A stretch of 13,791 nucleotides of DNA, taken from the NCBI GenBank assembly GCA_000991205.1, contig LBRC01000023.1, forward strand, positions 1-13,791. Reading direction: 5' to 3'. The notes under the pieces are model-generated. The model did no database searches. It saw only the letters and a list, made by a program, of their open reading frames with translations, and was not told the DNA's origin. Origin of the DNA: Parcubacteria group bacterium GW2011_GWA2_36_10 (GTDB lineage: Bacteria; Patescibacteriota; Patescibacteriia; UBA1558; GWA2-36-10). Below, piece by piece: positions 1 through 7,852 of this stretch. A program made the translations under genes and the position numbers. Numbering within the stretch: position 1 is the stretch's first letter; each line of letters starts with the position of its first letter.

Positions 1-5
1 TTGAT

Positions 6-34
6 TTGGAGAGGCTGAATATTTATGTTATAAT
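6..34 (+). promoter_or_regulatory. Predicted promoter of the pilD operon, leaderless
   Basis: A perfect extended -10 (TG-T-TATAAT, with TATAAT at 29-34) has a weak -35 (TTGGAG, 6-11) at 17-nt spacing. Transcription should begin near 41, and the pilD ATG is at 44, so the mRNA would have a leader of about 0-3 nt and no room for a ribosome binding site. All following genes up to 9411 could be read from it. The motif is seen in the sequence; its activity and the leaderless start are inferred. Confidence 0.55.
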
Positions 35-43
35 AAGGCTAAT

Positions 44-835
44 ATGTTGTTAGCCTTTGTTTTTATTTTAGGCCTATTTGTTGGGAGTTTTTTGAATGTG
101 GTGGTTTATCGGCTACATCGAGAGGAGTCTTTTGTCAAAGGTTTTTCTAAGTGTTTATTTTGCGGTCATCGGCTATATCCTAAAGACCTCGTGCCGCTTT
201 TTAGTTTTTTATTTTTAAGAGGTAAATGTCGTTATTGCCGACACAAAATCTCTAAACAATACTTTTTGATGGAAATAGCCACCGCGTTTGGTTTCGCATT
301 GATTGCTTACACTTTATGGCAGACTACTGATTCGCAAGTTATTTTAGCTAATATTAGCAATTTATTGATTTTTAAAACTTTAGTTTGGTGGCTATTTTTT
401 AGCTATTTGTTGATTATTTTTGTCTATGATTTGAAATATTATCTGATTTTGGATCAAGTGACGCTTCCGGCAATTATTATTTTTTTCTTGATAAATTTAT
501 TTTTAGGTTTTAGTTGGCAAAGTTTATTAGTTGGCGCTTTAGTGGGTGGCGGATTTTTCTTTTTGCAGTTTATTATCTCTAGAGGTAAATGGATTGGCGG
601 AGGAGATATACGTCTAGGTTTATTGCTGGGTGTGATTTTAGGCTGGCCACAAGTTTTGACGGCTTTATTTGTCGCTTATTTATTGGGTAGTTTATTTGCT
701 ATTGGTTTATTATTAAGTGGCAAAAAACATTGGGGTGACAAATTGCCCTTTGGGACTTTTTTGAGTTTAGCCACGCTGATAGTTTTGCTATATGGCGAGG
801 TTTTGATTAAATGGTATTGGTCTTTATGGCTATAA
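44..835 (+). CDS. pilD: Type IV prepilin peptidase (PilD/GspO, MEROPS A24A)
   Basis: This integral membrane aspartic protease cleaves the short leader of type IV prepilins after Gly; the full-length family also N-methylates the new N-terminus. The 263 residues match the family length. The N-terminal part carries the NVVVYRL motif (about 18-24) and the two-CXXC zinc loop typical of full-length bacterial enzymes (C37, C40, C62, C65). The catalytic aspartates are D129, in a YDLKYYLILD context matching the family's first-Asp motif, and D188 in GGGDIRLG (the GxGD motif). About seven or eight hydrophobic segments follow the loop. The next four genes encode its likely substrates; the first starts inside the last codons of this gene. 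The start is the ATG 10 nt downstream of an extended -10 element. Confidence 0.95.
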   Translation: MLLAFVFILGLFVGSFLNVVVYRLHREESFVKGFSKCLFCGHRLYPKDLVPLFSFLFLRGKCRYCRHKISKQYFLMEIATAFGFALIAYTLWQTTDSQVILANISNLLIFKTLVWWLFFSYLLIIFVYDLKYYLILDQVTLPAIIIFFLINLFLGFSWQSLLVGALVGGGFFFLQFIISRGKWIGGGDIRLGLLLGVILGWPQVLTALFVAYLLGSLFAIGLLLSGKKHWGDKLPFGTFLSLATLIVLLYGEVLIKWYWSLWL

Positions 836-1401
836 AAAATCAGCTAGGGACAACTTTGATTGAATTATTAGTAGCGATTGCTATCATTGGTATTATGTCT
901 GGTATTTTTGTGGCGCAAATTAGTTTGACTGACGGTGAAGAGCTGAATCTGGTGACCGAGCGCGTAGCGGCTGATTTGAAACAAATTCGCAATTTAGCTA
1001 CTTCAAGGGTGATAAATGAAAATAATGTTTATCCAGCTGGTGGTTATGGCATTTATTTTCAAGATTATGATGGTACTGGTGATTCAGCTTATTATATTTT
1101 ATATGCTGATAGTGGAGCGGCTGGTTATCAGTCAGCTGACGATGTGATTATAAGTAAGTATATTCTGCCGGATGCTGGCTTAACAATTTTTCCATTTGAA
1201 TATGAAACAACAGATCAGTTTTATTTTACTTTTGTGAACGAACATGAGTCGCAAACTGATATACCACCCAAAGTATCACTCGGCTATTCCATTAGGCTTA
1301 ATTTTAAAGGTCAATCTACGACTAATGCTATTTTGATTAGTGATCCGGCAGCTGATACTTATACCTGGGGTAATATTAATATTTCATATAATGTACAATA
1401 A
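826..1401 (+). CDS. Minor type IV prepilin, FimT/GspH-like
   Basis: This is a 191-residue pilin-like protein. I chose the ATG at 826 over the upstream ATG at 811 because it gives a short basic leader, MAIKNQLG, ending in Gly8. After it come TTLIE, with Glu at mature position +5, and a hydrophobic helix to about residue 30: a canonical class III prepilin signal. The rest is a soluble domain rich in Tyr, Asp and Gly (around residues 75-110) with no catalytic motif, as expected for a pilus subunit. Position directly after pilD and before further minor prepilins suggests a FimT/GspH role in priming pilus assembly. The start overlaps pilD by 10 nt and has no Shine-Dalgarno, so translation is probably coupled. 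The family is clear from the N-terminus; the FimT/GspH assignment rests on gene order and the long first helix. Confidence 0.85.
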   Translation: MAIKNQLGTTLIELLVAIAIIGIMSGIFVAQISLTDGEELNLVTERVAADLKQIRNLATSRVINENNVYPAGGYGIYFQDYDGTGDSAYYILYADSGAAGYQSADDVIISKYILPDAGLTIFPFEYETTDQFYFTFVNEHESQTDIPPKVSLGYSIRLNFKGQSTTNAILISDPAADTYTWGNINISYNVQ

Positions 1402-2053
1402 AATTAAAAACATCTTTCGACTACGCTCAAGACAGGCTGGTTTTACTTTATTAGAAATGCTGATTGCTTTATCTGTCATCAGTGTGGGGGTGATGGCGGC
1501 TTTTACCTTATCTACGGCCAATTTAAATACTGCTAAAGCTAATTACAGTCGTGTGCTAGCGGCAAATTTAGCCAGAGAGGGTCTGGAGGCAGTCAGAAAT
1601 ATACGTGATACTAATTGGTTAAAAATTCAAGCCAATGCAGATTGTGGTGCGACATTATGCACCTGGGATAATAATCTAGATCAAGGCACTTCTACTATTA
1701 GCTATGATAGCGGTGATGATTTGGGTACTCTGATTAACACTAGCGACATTAGCGCATGTTTTGCGGATAAAAGTTGTATCTTAAAAATAAAGAATGATAC
1801 GGGCTATAATATTTATACACATTCTGGCGGTGATGAAACTAATATAGCTCGTTTAATAATTTTAAAAGCTATTTGTCGTGATAGTGATGACACTTTGGCT
1901 ATACAGAATTCTAGCGATGAAAATTGTGGTGCTACTTTTGAAGAAAAAGTTGGCTTACAAGTGACTTCGCAAGTATATTGGCAAGATTTTAATAAAAGTC
2001 ACACTCTAGAAGCAGTAGAGGAATTATATAATTGGCGAGAATATGAGAATTAA
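1391..2053 (+). CDS. Minor type IV prepilin, PilV/GspI-like
   Basis: This 220-residue prepilin has a 17-residue basic leader ending in RQAG, followed by FTLLE (Glu at +5) and a hydrophobic helix to about residue 40. The motif SRVLAANLAREGLEAVRNIRDTNW after the helix (about residues 60-80) is typical of PilV/GspI-like pseudopilins in Gram-positive and candidate-phylum pilus clusters. Several cysteines in the C-terminal half could form disulfides outside the cell. The ATG at 1391 is preferred to the longer reading from 1340 because only it gives a normal leader; it overlaps the preceding gene by 11 nt. The leader codons 9-17 lie in a sequence (1414-1434) that resembles a dispersed repeat also found beside ssrA. 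Confidence 0.85.
   Translation: MYNKIKNIFRLRSRQAGFTLLEMLIALSVISVGVMAAFTLSTANLNTAKANYSRVLAANLAREGLEAVRNIRDTNWLKIQANADCGATLCTWDNNLDQGTSTISYDSGDDLGTLINTSDISACFADKSCILKIKNDTGYNIYTHSGGDETNIARLIILKAICRDSDDTLAIQNSSDENCGATFEEKVGLQVTSQVYWQDFNKSHTLEAVEELYNWREYEN
1414..1434. repeat. Dispersed GAGCG-type repeat, copy A (inside the pilV-like gene)
   Basis: Read on the - strand, this copy is TGTCTTGAGCG + T + AGTCGAAAG. The copy at 12263-12291 has the same two ends, TGTCTTGAGCG and AGTCGAAAG, with a 9-nt AGCGGAGCG centre instead of T. Two flanking blocks of 11 and 9 identical bases in the same order are unlikely by chance. In pilV it encodes residues within the prepilin leader, ahead of the cleavage Gly. 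The match is seen directly; calling it a genomic repeat family needs the genome. Confidence 0.55.
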
Positions 2054-2654
2054 AAATAATCAGGCAGGCTTGACTTTGGTAGAAATTTTAGTAGCAGTTT
2101 CTATTTTTTCGCTTTTGGCTGTAGTAGTGTCTGGTATTTATGTGGCTTTTTCCAATAGTCAAGCTCGTGCCACGCGTGCACAAAGATTATTAAACGACGC
2201 GCAGTTTGCTTTAGTGGGTATGGCAAGAGAAATTAGAAATAATCAGCTGTATTATGGTTTTGGTTTTACAGCTCAAAATTGTAATGATGAAATTAACCCT
2301 ACGCCAGAGATTAATATTGAGTCTTGTATTTTTTTGCAAAAAAGTGATGGCACCATCATTGCTTTTGCTAAAGAAACTAGTAATAATAAATTAGATTACT
2401 TAGTTAGAAGTTCGGTTGCGCCCTATACTTGGTCAGTGACTGGTTTTGTGTTCAATGATGGCACTGAAGGAGTGGTTATTGATAGTTTAAATTTTTGGTT
2501 TGAGCCAAGCACTGATCCTAGCATAGAAGGTAATGCTAATCGTCAGCCTTTTGTGTTTATTCAATTTAAAGTCAGTACTTCGGATACAAATATTTATAAA
2601 AGAGTGAGTTATAATTTACAAACTTCAGTTTCTTCAAGGGTTTATAAACGATAA
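2043..2654 (+). CDS. Minor type IV prepilin, PilW/GspJ-like
   Basis: This 203-residue prepilin has a 9-residue leader MRIKNNQAG, then LTLVE (Glu at +5) and a hydrophobic stretch to about residue 32. The segment after the helix, with SNSQARATRAQRLLNDAQFAL and MAREIRNN, has the look of PilW/GspJ-type pseudopilins, which carry a long amphipathic continuation of the first helix. The globular domain contains repeated short beta-like stretches and two cysteines. It overlaps the previous gene by 11 nt, the same overlap as at the preceding junction, and ends 7 nt before the next. The class is secure; the exact subfamily is inferred from order and sequence style. Confidence 0.83.
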   Translation: MRIKNNQAGLTLVEILVAVSIFSLLAVVVSGIYVAFSNSQARATRAQRLLNDAQFALVGMAREIRNNQLYYGFGFTAQNCNDEINPTPEINIESCIFLQKSDGTIIAFAKETSNNKLDYLVRSSVAPYTWSVTGFVFNDGTEGVVIDSLNFWFEPSTDPSIEGNANRQPFVFIQFKVSTSDTNIYKRVSYNLQTSVSSRVYKR

Positions 2655-2661
2655 AGATGTT

Positions 2662-3501
2662 ATGGGTTTTAATATAAAAAATTTCAAAAACAATCAATCA
2701 GGTGTGGTGCTCATCATGTCTTTGATGATTTTGTTAGTGATGATTATTTCCGTCATTGCTTTGAGTCGAGTGATAGTGGGCGAAGTCAAGATGACGCGCA
2801 ATAGTGATAACTCTATCATAGCTTTTTATGCGGCCGAAAGCGGTGTAGAAAAAGCCTTGTATTATCTGAAGCTTGGTCGAGAAAATACTAATTTTACTGA
2901 TTTTATTGCTTTAGAGGGTACGGAAAGTTTTATGGATAATGAGAGAAACTTTTCTTTTACAACCGCTACTACCACTAGTGATTATTTTGAAGCCTTTGAC
3001 ATTAGCACTAGTTCTCCTGCTACGGCGCAAATTATTTTACCCGGTGGTCTTGTACCCACTGGCCTAGAAGCACAACTTTCCGGTAGTTATAATATTAAAT
3101 GGTCAATTGATGATTGTTTAGCTGGCGGGCATGCCTCTGATCGTTTAGAAGTTTCTGCTACTTCTTTGTATAAAGAAAGTAGCATATTGAAATCAGATAC
3201 CCAGCAAGTTACTGGCGTTTGTGGCTGTGAGGGTGGTGGTGATACTTGCGTGGAGATTGATAATAGTAGTATTACAGCGGACAAATTTTATTATTTTACT
3301 TTTAGGCCGCTTAATAATACAGTAACTTATCTTAAGCTGACACCAGACAATAAATATCCCGGTGAAGCAAATATTGAAGTAGTGGGTAATTATCGTCAGT
3401 CATCGCACACAATCAATGTCAAAGTAAATACCGTAGCGCCAGCCTCAAATATTTTCTCTTACGTGTTATTTTCCGATGATGAATTAAGTAAGGGTTTTTA
3501 A
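2662..3501 (+). CDS. PilX/GspK-like pilus assembly protein
   Basis: This 279-residue protein starts with a basic leader ending NNQSG and continues VVLIMSLMILLVMIISVIAL, the hallmark of PilX N-terminal domains (QxGVVLIxSL). The helix is followed by the conserved AFYAAESGVEKALYYLK motif (about residues 54-70), which is diagnostic for PilX-like proteins. Mature position +5 is Met, not Glu; loss of Glu5 is shared by GspK/PilX-type tip subunits. The C-terminal half has a cysteine-rich stretch, CGCEGGGDTC, that could form disulfides or bind metal. It is the last pilus gene of the cluster, ahead of ligA with a 6-nt gap. It likely sits at the pilus tip with the three other minor pilins. Confidence 0.85.
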   Translation: MGFNIKNFKNNQSGVVLIMSLMILLVMIISVIALSRVIVGEVKMTRNSDNSIIAFYAAESGVEKALYYLKLGRENTNFTDFIALEGTESFMDNERNFSFTTATTTSDYFEAFDISTSSPATAQIILPGGLVPTGLEAQLSGSYNIKWSIDDCLAGGHASDRLEVSATSLYKESSILKSDTQQVTGVCGCEGGGDTCVEIDNSSITADKFYYFTFRPLNNTVTYLKLTPDNKYPGEANIEVVGNYRQSSHTINVKVNTVAPASNIFSYVLFSDDELSKGF

Positions 3502-3507
3502 AATTTG

Positions 3508-5502
3508 ATGACCAAAAGTGAAGCAAAACTAAGAATAGCCAAACTGATTAACGAGATTCAACATCATCGTTATCTTTATCATGTCCAAGACACCCAAGAA
3601 ATTTCTGATTCAGCCCTAGATTCTTTAAAAAAAGAGTTAGCTGTTTTAGAGGAGAAATTTCCAGATTTAATAAGACCGGACTCTCCGACCCAGAGAGTGG
3701 GTGGTAAAGCTTTGCAGAAATTTAAAAAAGTTTTGCATCGGAGTAAAATTTTGTCTTTAGCGGATGCTTTTGATGTGAGCGATTTACAGGCTTGGCAGGA
3801 GCGTAATGAAAAAATTTTAAACACCAAAATCAAAAGTTATTATAGTGAATTAAAGATGGATGGTTTGACCGTTGTTTTGACTTATCTTGATGGCGTCTTA
3901 GCCACCGCAGCGACTCGTGGTGATGGACAAATCGGTGAAGACGTAACGATGAATTTAAAAACCATTGAAAGCATTCCTTTGAGACTTAAACCATTAGCTA
4001 ATAAAATTTTACCAAAGTTGCTAGAGGTTAGGGGCGAGGTGGTGATGACTAAAAAAGTTTTTCAAGCTTTAAATCAAACGCAAGCAAAACAAAACTTACC
4101 CTTGTTTGCAAATCCGCGCAATGTCGCCGCTGGCTCTATCCGGCAGCTAGATCCGCAAATCACTAGTAGTCGCAAATTAGATTGTTTAGTATTTGAACTG
4201 ATGACTGACTTAGGACAAAAAACTCATCAAGAAGTACATCAGCTTTTAGCTGATTTGGGCTTTAAGACTAGTCCTTACAATGAGGTTTGCCGAGACTTAA
4301 AGAGCGTTAATAAATATTTACAAAAGTGGGAGAAAAAGCGTAAAGCTTTGGCCTATGACACCGATGGTGTAGTAGTAGTGGTCAATGATATTAATCAAGA
4401 AAAGATTTTAGGTAGTGTCGGCAAAGCTGATCGTTGGATGATTGCTTATAAGTTTCCCGCTGAAACTACTACCACTAAAGTTTTAGCTATTGAGGTGCAA
4501 GTTGGTCGGACTGGTGCTTTGACACCAGTAGCTATTTTGACACCAGTAGTAGTTGCTGGCTCGATTGTTTCTCGAGCGACTTTACATAATCAAGATGAAA
4601 TTGAGCGCTTAGATGTCAGAGTAGGCGATACCGTGATTATTCAAAAAGCTGGCGACATCATCCCTGACATTGTGCAGGTTTTACCAAAATTAAGGACCAG
4701 TAAAGAGAAAGTCTTTGTTTTTCCTAAACACTGTCCAGCCTGTAAAAGTCCAGTCCAACAAAAGCCTCAAGAGGTGGCTTGGTATTGTCCAAACAAAAAA
4801 TGTTATGCCCAAAACATTGAAGGCTTGATTCATTTTGTGTCTAAAAAAGCTTTTAACATCGAGGGTTTGGGCGACCAAATTATCAAGCAATTAGTCGATA
4901 CTGGCTTAGTAAATTCTGCAGCTGATATTTTTACTTTAAAATTAGGCGACCTAGAAGTTTTGGAAAGATTCGCTAGTAAAAAAGCACAAAATTTATTAGC
5001 AGCCATTGAAAAAAGTAAAAATATTGCTTTAGATAGATTTTTGTATGCTTTAGGCATCAGACATGTCGGTACAGAAACAGCTATTATTTTAGCTGATCAT
5101 TTCCAGAGTTTAGCGAAATGGCAAGCTAGTACTCAAGTAGAATTGGAAAATTTAAATGAAATTGGTCCAGAAGTTTCGGCTTCTATTATAAGCTGGCTAG
5201 CAGACAAAAATAATATAGAATTACTAAAAAATTTACAAAAAGCACAAATTAATTTAGAATACAAACAGCTCAAAAATAATAAATTAAATGGTCAAAGCTT
5301 TTTATTTACTGGCTCTTTAGCAATAGAGAGGACGGAAGCACAAAATATGGTGAGAGCCAAAGGTGGAAAAATTGTTTCTAGTGTCAGTAAAAATTTAGAT
5401 TATTTAGTGGCAGGTGTTAGTCCAGGCTCAAAATTAAGCCAAGCTGAAAAACTAGAGTTTAAAATTTTGAGTGAACAAGAATTTTTGAAATTAGTAAAAT
5501 AA
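3508..5502 (+). CDS. ligA: NAD+-dependent DNA ligase
   Basis: LigA seals nicks in DNA by forming a ligase-AMP intermediate from NAD+. The protein is 664 residues from the ATG at 3508 (a TTG lies directly before it), close to E. coli's 671. Domains in order: Ia (about 1-70, with YLYHVQD), adenylation (KMDG with Lys116; RGE with Glu177; FANPRNVAAGSIRQLDP; DGVV with Asp286; AYKFPAE with Lys315), OB fold (GRTGALTPVA, ATLHNQDEIERL), zinc finger (C409, C412, C427, C432), helix-hairpin-helix repeats (about 440-580), and BRCT (about 594-664). Two positions known to matter in E. coli are changed: Tyr35 is Leu37 here, and motif-IV Lys290 is Val291. Everything else expected is present and the frame is intact, so the gene looks functional. 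Confidence 0.97.
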   Translation: MTKSEAKLRIAKLINEIQHHRYLYHVQDTQEISDSALDSLKKELAVLEEKFPDLIRPDSPTQRVGGKALQKFKKVLHRSKILSLADAFDVSDLQAWQERNEKILNTKIKSYYSELKMDGLTVVLTYLDGVLATAATRGDGQIGEDVTMNLKTIESIPLRLKPLANKILPKLLEVRGEVVMTKKVFQALNQTQAKQNLPLFANPRNVAAGSIRQLDPQITSSRKLDCLVFELMTDLGQKTHQEVHQLLADLGFKTSPYNEVCRDLKSVNKYLQKWEKKRKALAYDTDGVVVVVNDINQEKILGSVGKADRWMIAYKFPAETTTTKVLAIEVQVGRTGALTPVAILTPVVVAGSIVSRATLHNQDEIERLDVRVGDTVIIQKAGDIIPDIVQVLPKLRTSKEKVFVFPKHCPACKSPVQQKPQEVAWYCPNKKCYAQNIEGLIHFVSKKAFNIEGLGDQIIKQLVDTGLVNSAADIFTLKLGDLEVLERFASKKAQNLLAAIEKSKNIALDRFLYALGIRHVGTETAIILADHFQSLAKWQASTQVELENLNEIGPEVSASIISWLADKNNIELLKNLQKAQINLEYKQLKNNKLNGQSFLFTGSLAIERTEAQNMVRAKGGKIVSSVSKNLDYLVAGVSPGSKLSQAEKLEFKILSEQEFLKLVK

Positions 5503-5505
5503 TTT

Positions 5506-6093
5506 ATGGAAAATTTAGTGATAACTAATGTTTATATTTTTATTTTAGCTTTAGTATTGGCTGTTTTGGAAATCCAAATTGAAGGGCCAAATGGCTGGGC
5601 TAAAAACTTACCAACTTGGAGGCCAAAATTAGAAAAGTGGTATGTGCGATGGTATATGAAGTTTATGAGTGGACGTGAAGCTACTGGCTATCACATCACG
5701 ATGTTTACTTTTGTTTTCTTGATTTTTAATTTACCCTATGTTTTTGGTTTGAGTTTAAATCTTGAGCATTATTTAAAAACTTTAGCTTTCTTTTTCATAT
5801 TTATAGTTTTGTGGGATTTTTTATGGTTTGTTTTAAATCCACACTATCCATTAAAAAAATTTAAAAGCGAACATATTTGGTGGCATAAAAAATGGCTATT
5901 AGGGGCCCCAGTGGATTATTATGGTGGCCTTATTTTATCATTGATTATTTTATTACCCCTAGCTTATTTTAATAATTCAACGTCTGTGATTTTTTGGTGG
6001 TGGCAAAATATTTTGTTATTTGTAGCCGAAACTTTAATTTTAATCATTTTTAGTTTTTGGGTTTTAGATATAGATAACTGGAATAAAAAATAA
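5506..6093 (+). CDS. Unidentified integral membrane protein (195 aa)
   Basis: I do not recognise this gene with certainty. It encodes about five hydrophobic helices (roughly residues 8-23, 64-84, 90-110, 136-156 and 160-186) joined by short loops rich in Trp, His and Lys. Distinct motifs are EIQIEGPNGWA near the end of the first helix, WDFLWFVLNPHYP at the end of the third, and HIWWHKKW followed by a PVDYYGG turn. Their polar and aromatic character looks like conserved functional loops. There is no signal peptide, no CXXC and no obvious transporter motif. It sits 3 nt after ligA and 2 nt before gatC, so it is co-transcribed with housekeeping genes. I would guess a conserved family; the function is unknown. 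Confidence 0.8.
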   Translation: MENLVITNVYIFILALVLAVLEIQIEGPNGWAKNLPTWRPKLEKWYVRWYMKFMSGREATGYHITMFTFVFLIFNLPYVFGLSLNLEHYLKTLAFFFIFIVLWDFLWFVLNPHYPLKKFKSEHIWWHKKWLLGAPVDYYGGLILSLIILLPLAYFNNSTSVIFWWWQNILLFVAETLILIIFSFWVLDIDNWNKK

Positions 6094-6095
6094 TT

Positions 6096-6407
6096 ATGAG
6101 TTTAAATAAAGAAGAAATTTTAAAAATTGCTAATTTAGCGAAATTAGAGCTATCAGCGGAAGAGATAGCGGCTTTTCCTAGTCAGCTAAGTGATATTTTA
6201 GCTTATTTTGATAAATTAACTAGCTTAAATTTAAAAAACGTTGAACCTTTTATCAGTGAATTAAATCAACAAAAAGTTTTATTAAGAACAGATGAAGTGG
6301 GCGCAAGTGATGCAAGTATCAAAGATCAATTTGTAAAAGTTGAAAGTGATTATTTAGTCGTTCCACAAGTATTAGCCCGCTTTGACGCGAGGCAAGCTAA
6401 AAAATAA
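6096..6407 (+). CDS. gatC: Asp/Glu-tRNA amidotransferase subunit C
   Basis: GatC is the small subunit of the GatCAB complex, which converts mischarged Glu-tRNA(Gln) and/or Asp-tRNA(Asn) to Gln-tRNA(Gln)/Asn-tRNA(Asn); it wraps around GatA and stabilises the complex. The 103 residues match the family length. The start, MSLNKEEILKIANLAKLEL, followed by a run with LSDILAYFDKL and NVEPF, is the classic GatC pattern of two helices and an extended arm. The C-terminal LLRTDEV matches the usual (V)xRxDxV region. It lies 2 nt after the membrane-protein gene and 4 nt before gatA. Confidence 0.93.
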   Translation: MSLNKEEILKIANLAKLELSAEEIAAFPSQLSDILAYFDKLTSLNLKNVEPFISELNQQKVLLRTDEVGASDASIKDQFVKVESDYLVVPQVLARFDARQAKK

Positions 6408-6411
6408 ATAC

Positions 6412-7848
6412 ATGACAGACAATAAATTTAGTAATTTAAATATTGATCAAATTTTAGCTGGTTTTAAAAATAAAACTTTCTCTAGTTTTGAATTAGCCAG
6501 TTATTATTTAGCGAGAATAAAAAATGATAAGCTCAATGCTTTTATTTCGGTAAATGAGCATGTTTTAGAGGAGGCAAAGCAGGCCGATCAAAAAATCGCT
6601 CAAGGCGAGATGGCTTTATTGACTGGCGTGCCTATAGCCATCAAAGATATTTTATTAGTTAAAGGACAGAGAGCGACTGGTGCTTCAAAAATGCTAGCCA
6701 ATTATATTGCCCCTTATACAGCGACAGCGGTAAAAAGGCTAGAGGATCAAGGGGCGATTATTTTGGGCAAAACAAATTGTGATGAGTTTGCCATGGGGTC
6801 ATCTAATGAAAACTCGGCTTTTGGACCAGTTTTAAATCCTCATGATATCACTCGTGTTCCCGGTGGCTCTTCTGGTGGCTCTGCCGTCGCTGTAGCCGCC
6901 GATTTAGCACCAATAGCTCTAGGTACTGATACGGCTGGATCTAGTCGTCAGCCGGCCTCTTTTTGCGGTCTAGTAGGCTTAAAACCAAGCTATGGCAGAG
7001 TTTCTCGCTATGGCTCGATGGCGATGGCCTCATCTTTGGATCAGATTGGACCGATGGCCAAAAGCGTTAAAGATGCTGCTTATTTACTCCAGGTCATAGC
7101 TGGAAAAGATAAGTATGATTTAAGTGCCAGCTATAATACAGTGCCAGATTATTTGAATTTATTAAAAACTCAAGATCCGCATAAATTAAAAGTTGGTTTG
7201 CCAAAAGAATATTTTAGCGATGCTTTAGCTCCAAGTATCAAACAGGCTTTAGATAAAACGATTGATTTTTTACATGAACAAAATATAGTTGTCGAAAAAG
7301 TTTCTTTACCTTATACTGAATATGCTCTAGCTACTTATTATATTCTCATGCCAGCGGAGCTAAGCTCGAATTTAGCGCGATTTGATGGTTTACGTTTTGG
7401 TCATCACGAAAGTAATGATTTAAATTTAGATGACTGGTATAAAAAAGTGAGAGCCACGGGATTTTCAGCCGAAAGTAAGCGTCGTATCATGCTTGGTACT
7501 TATATTTTATCCGCTGGCTACTATGATGCTTATTATAAGCAGGCGCAAAAATTACGCACGGTTATCAAGCAAGATTTCCAAAAAGTTTTTACTAAAGTAG
7601 ATGTGCTATTGACGCCAACTACTCCTACGACCGCTTTTAAATTGGATGAGAAATTATCAGACCCTTTAAGTATGTATTTAGCAGATATTTTTACAGTTAG
7701 TGCCAATATTGCTGGTATCTGTGGTCTTAATTTACCAATGGGCGTGGATGAAAATAAGCTGCCGATCGGCATTCAGCTTTTAGCTGATGCTTTTCAAGAA
7801 GAAAAATTATTCGTTTTAGGAAATTTTATTGAACAAAATATAATATAA
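6412..7848 (+). CDS. gatA: Asp/Glu-tRNA amidotransferase subunit A (amidase)
   Basis: GatA is the glutaminase of GatCAB, releasing ammonia from Gln or Asn for the kinase/amidotransferase site in GatB. The 478 residues match the family. The amidase-signature triad is complete: Lys78 (in GVPIAIKD), cis-Ser153 (in GGSSGGS) and nucleophile Ser177 (in DTAGSSRQPA). The usual DTGGS is DTAGS here, a mild change. Downstream blocks GLKPSYGRVSRYG and ASSLDQIGP fit GatA rather than general amidases. The ATG at 6412 is used, not the TTG at 6382 inside gatC, because it gives the standard N-terminus and a 4-nt gap. gatB is not adjacent; the complex needs it, so it must lie elsewhere in the genome. Confidence 0.96.
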   Translation: MTDNKFSNLNIDQILAGFKNKTFSSFELASYYLARIKNDKLNAFISVNEHVLEEAKQADQKIAQGEMALLTGVPIAIKDILLVKGQRATGASKMLANYIAPYTATAVKRLEDQGAIILGKTNCDEFAMGSSNENSAFGPVLNPHDITRVPGGSSGGSAVAVAADLAPIALGTDTAGSSRQPASFCGLVGLKPSYGRVSRYGSMAMASSLDQIGPMAKSVKDAAYLLQVIAGKDKYDLSASYNTVPDYLNLLKTQDPHKLKVGLPKEYFSDALAPSIKQALDKTIDFLHEQNIVVEKVSLPYTEYALATYYILMPAELSSNLARFDGLRFGHHESNDLNLDDWYKKVRATGFSAESKRRIMLGTYILSAGYYDAYYKQAQKLRTVIKQDFQKVFTKVDVLLTPTTPTTAFKLDEKLSDPLSMYLADIFTVSANIAGICGLNLPMGVDENKLPIGIQLLADAFQEEKLFVLGNFIEQNII

Positions 7849-7852
7849 AAAT

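Noticed and set aside
811..828. Earlier starts for the pilin genes (811 for the FimT-like gene, 1340 for the PilV-like gene)
   Set aside because: They would put hydrophobic residues ahead of the basic prepilin leader. The starts at 826 and 1391 give normal leaders ending in Gly.
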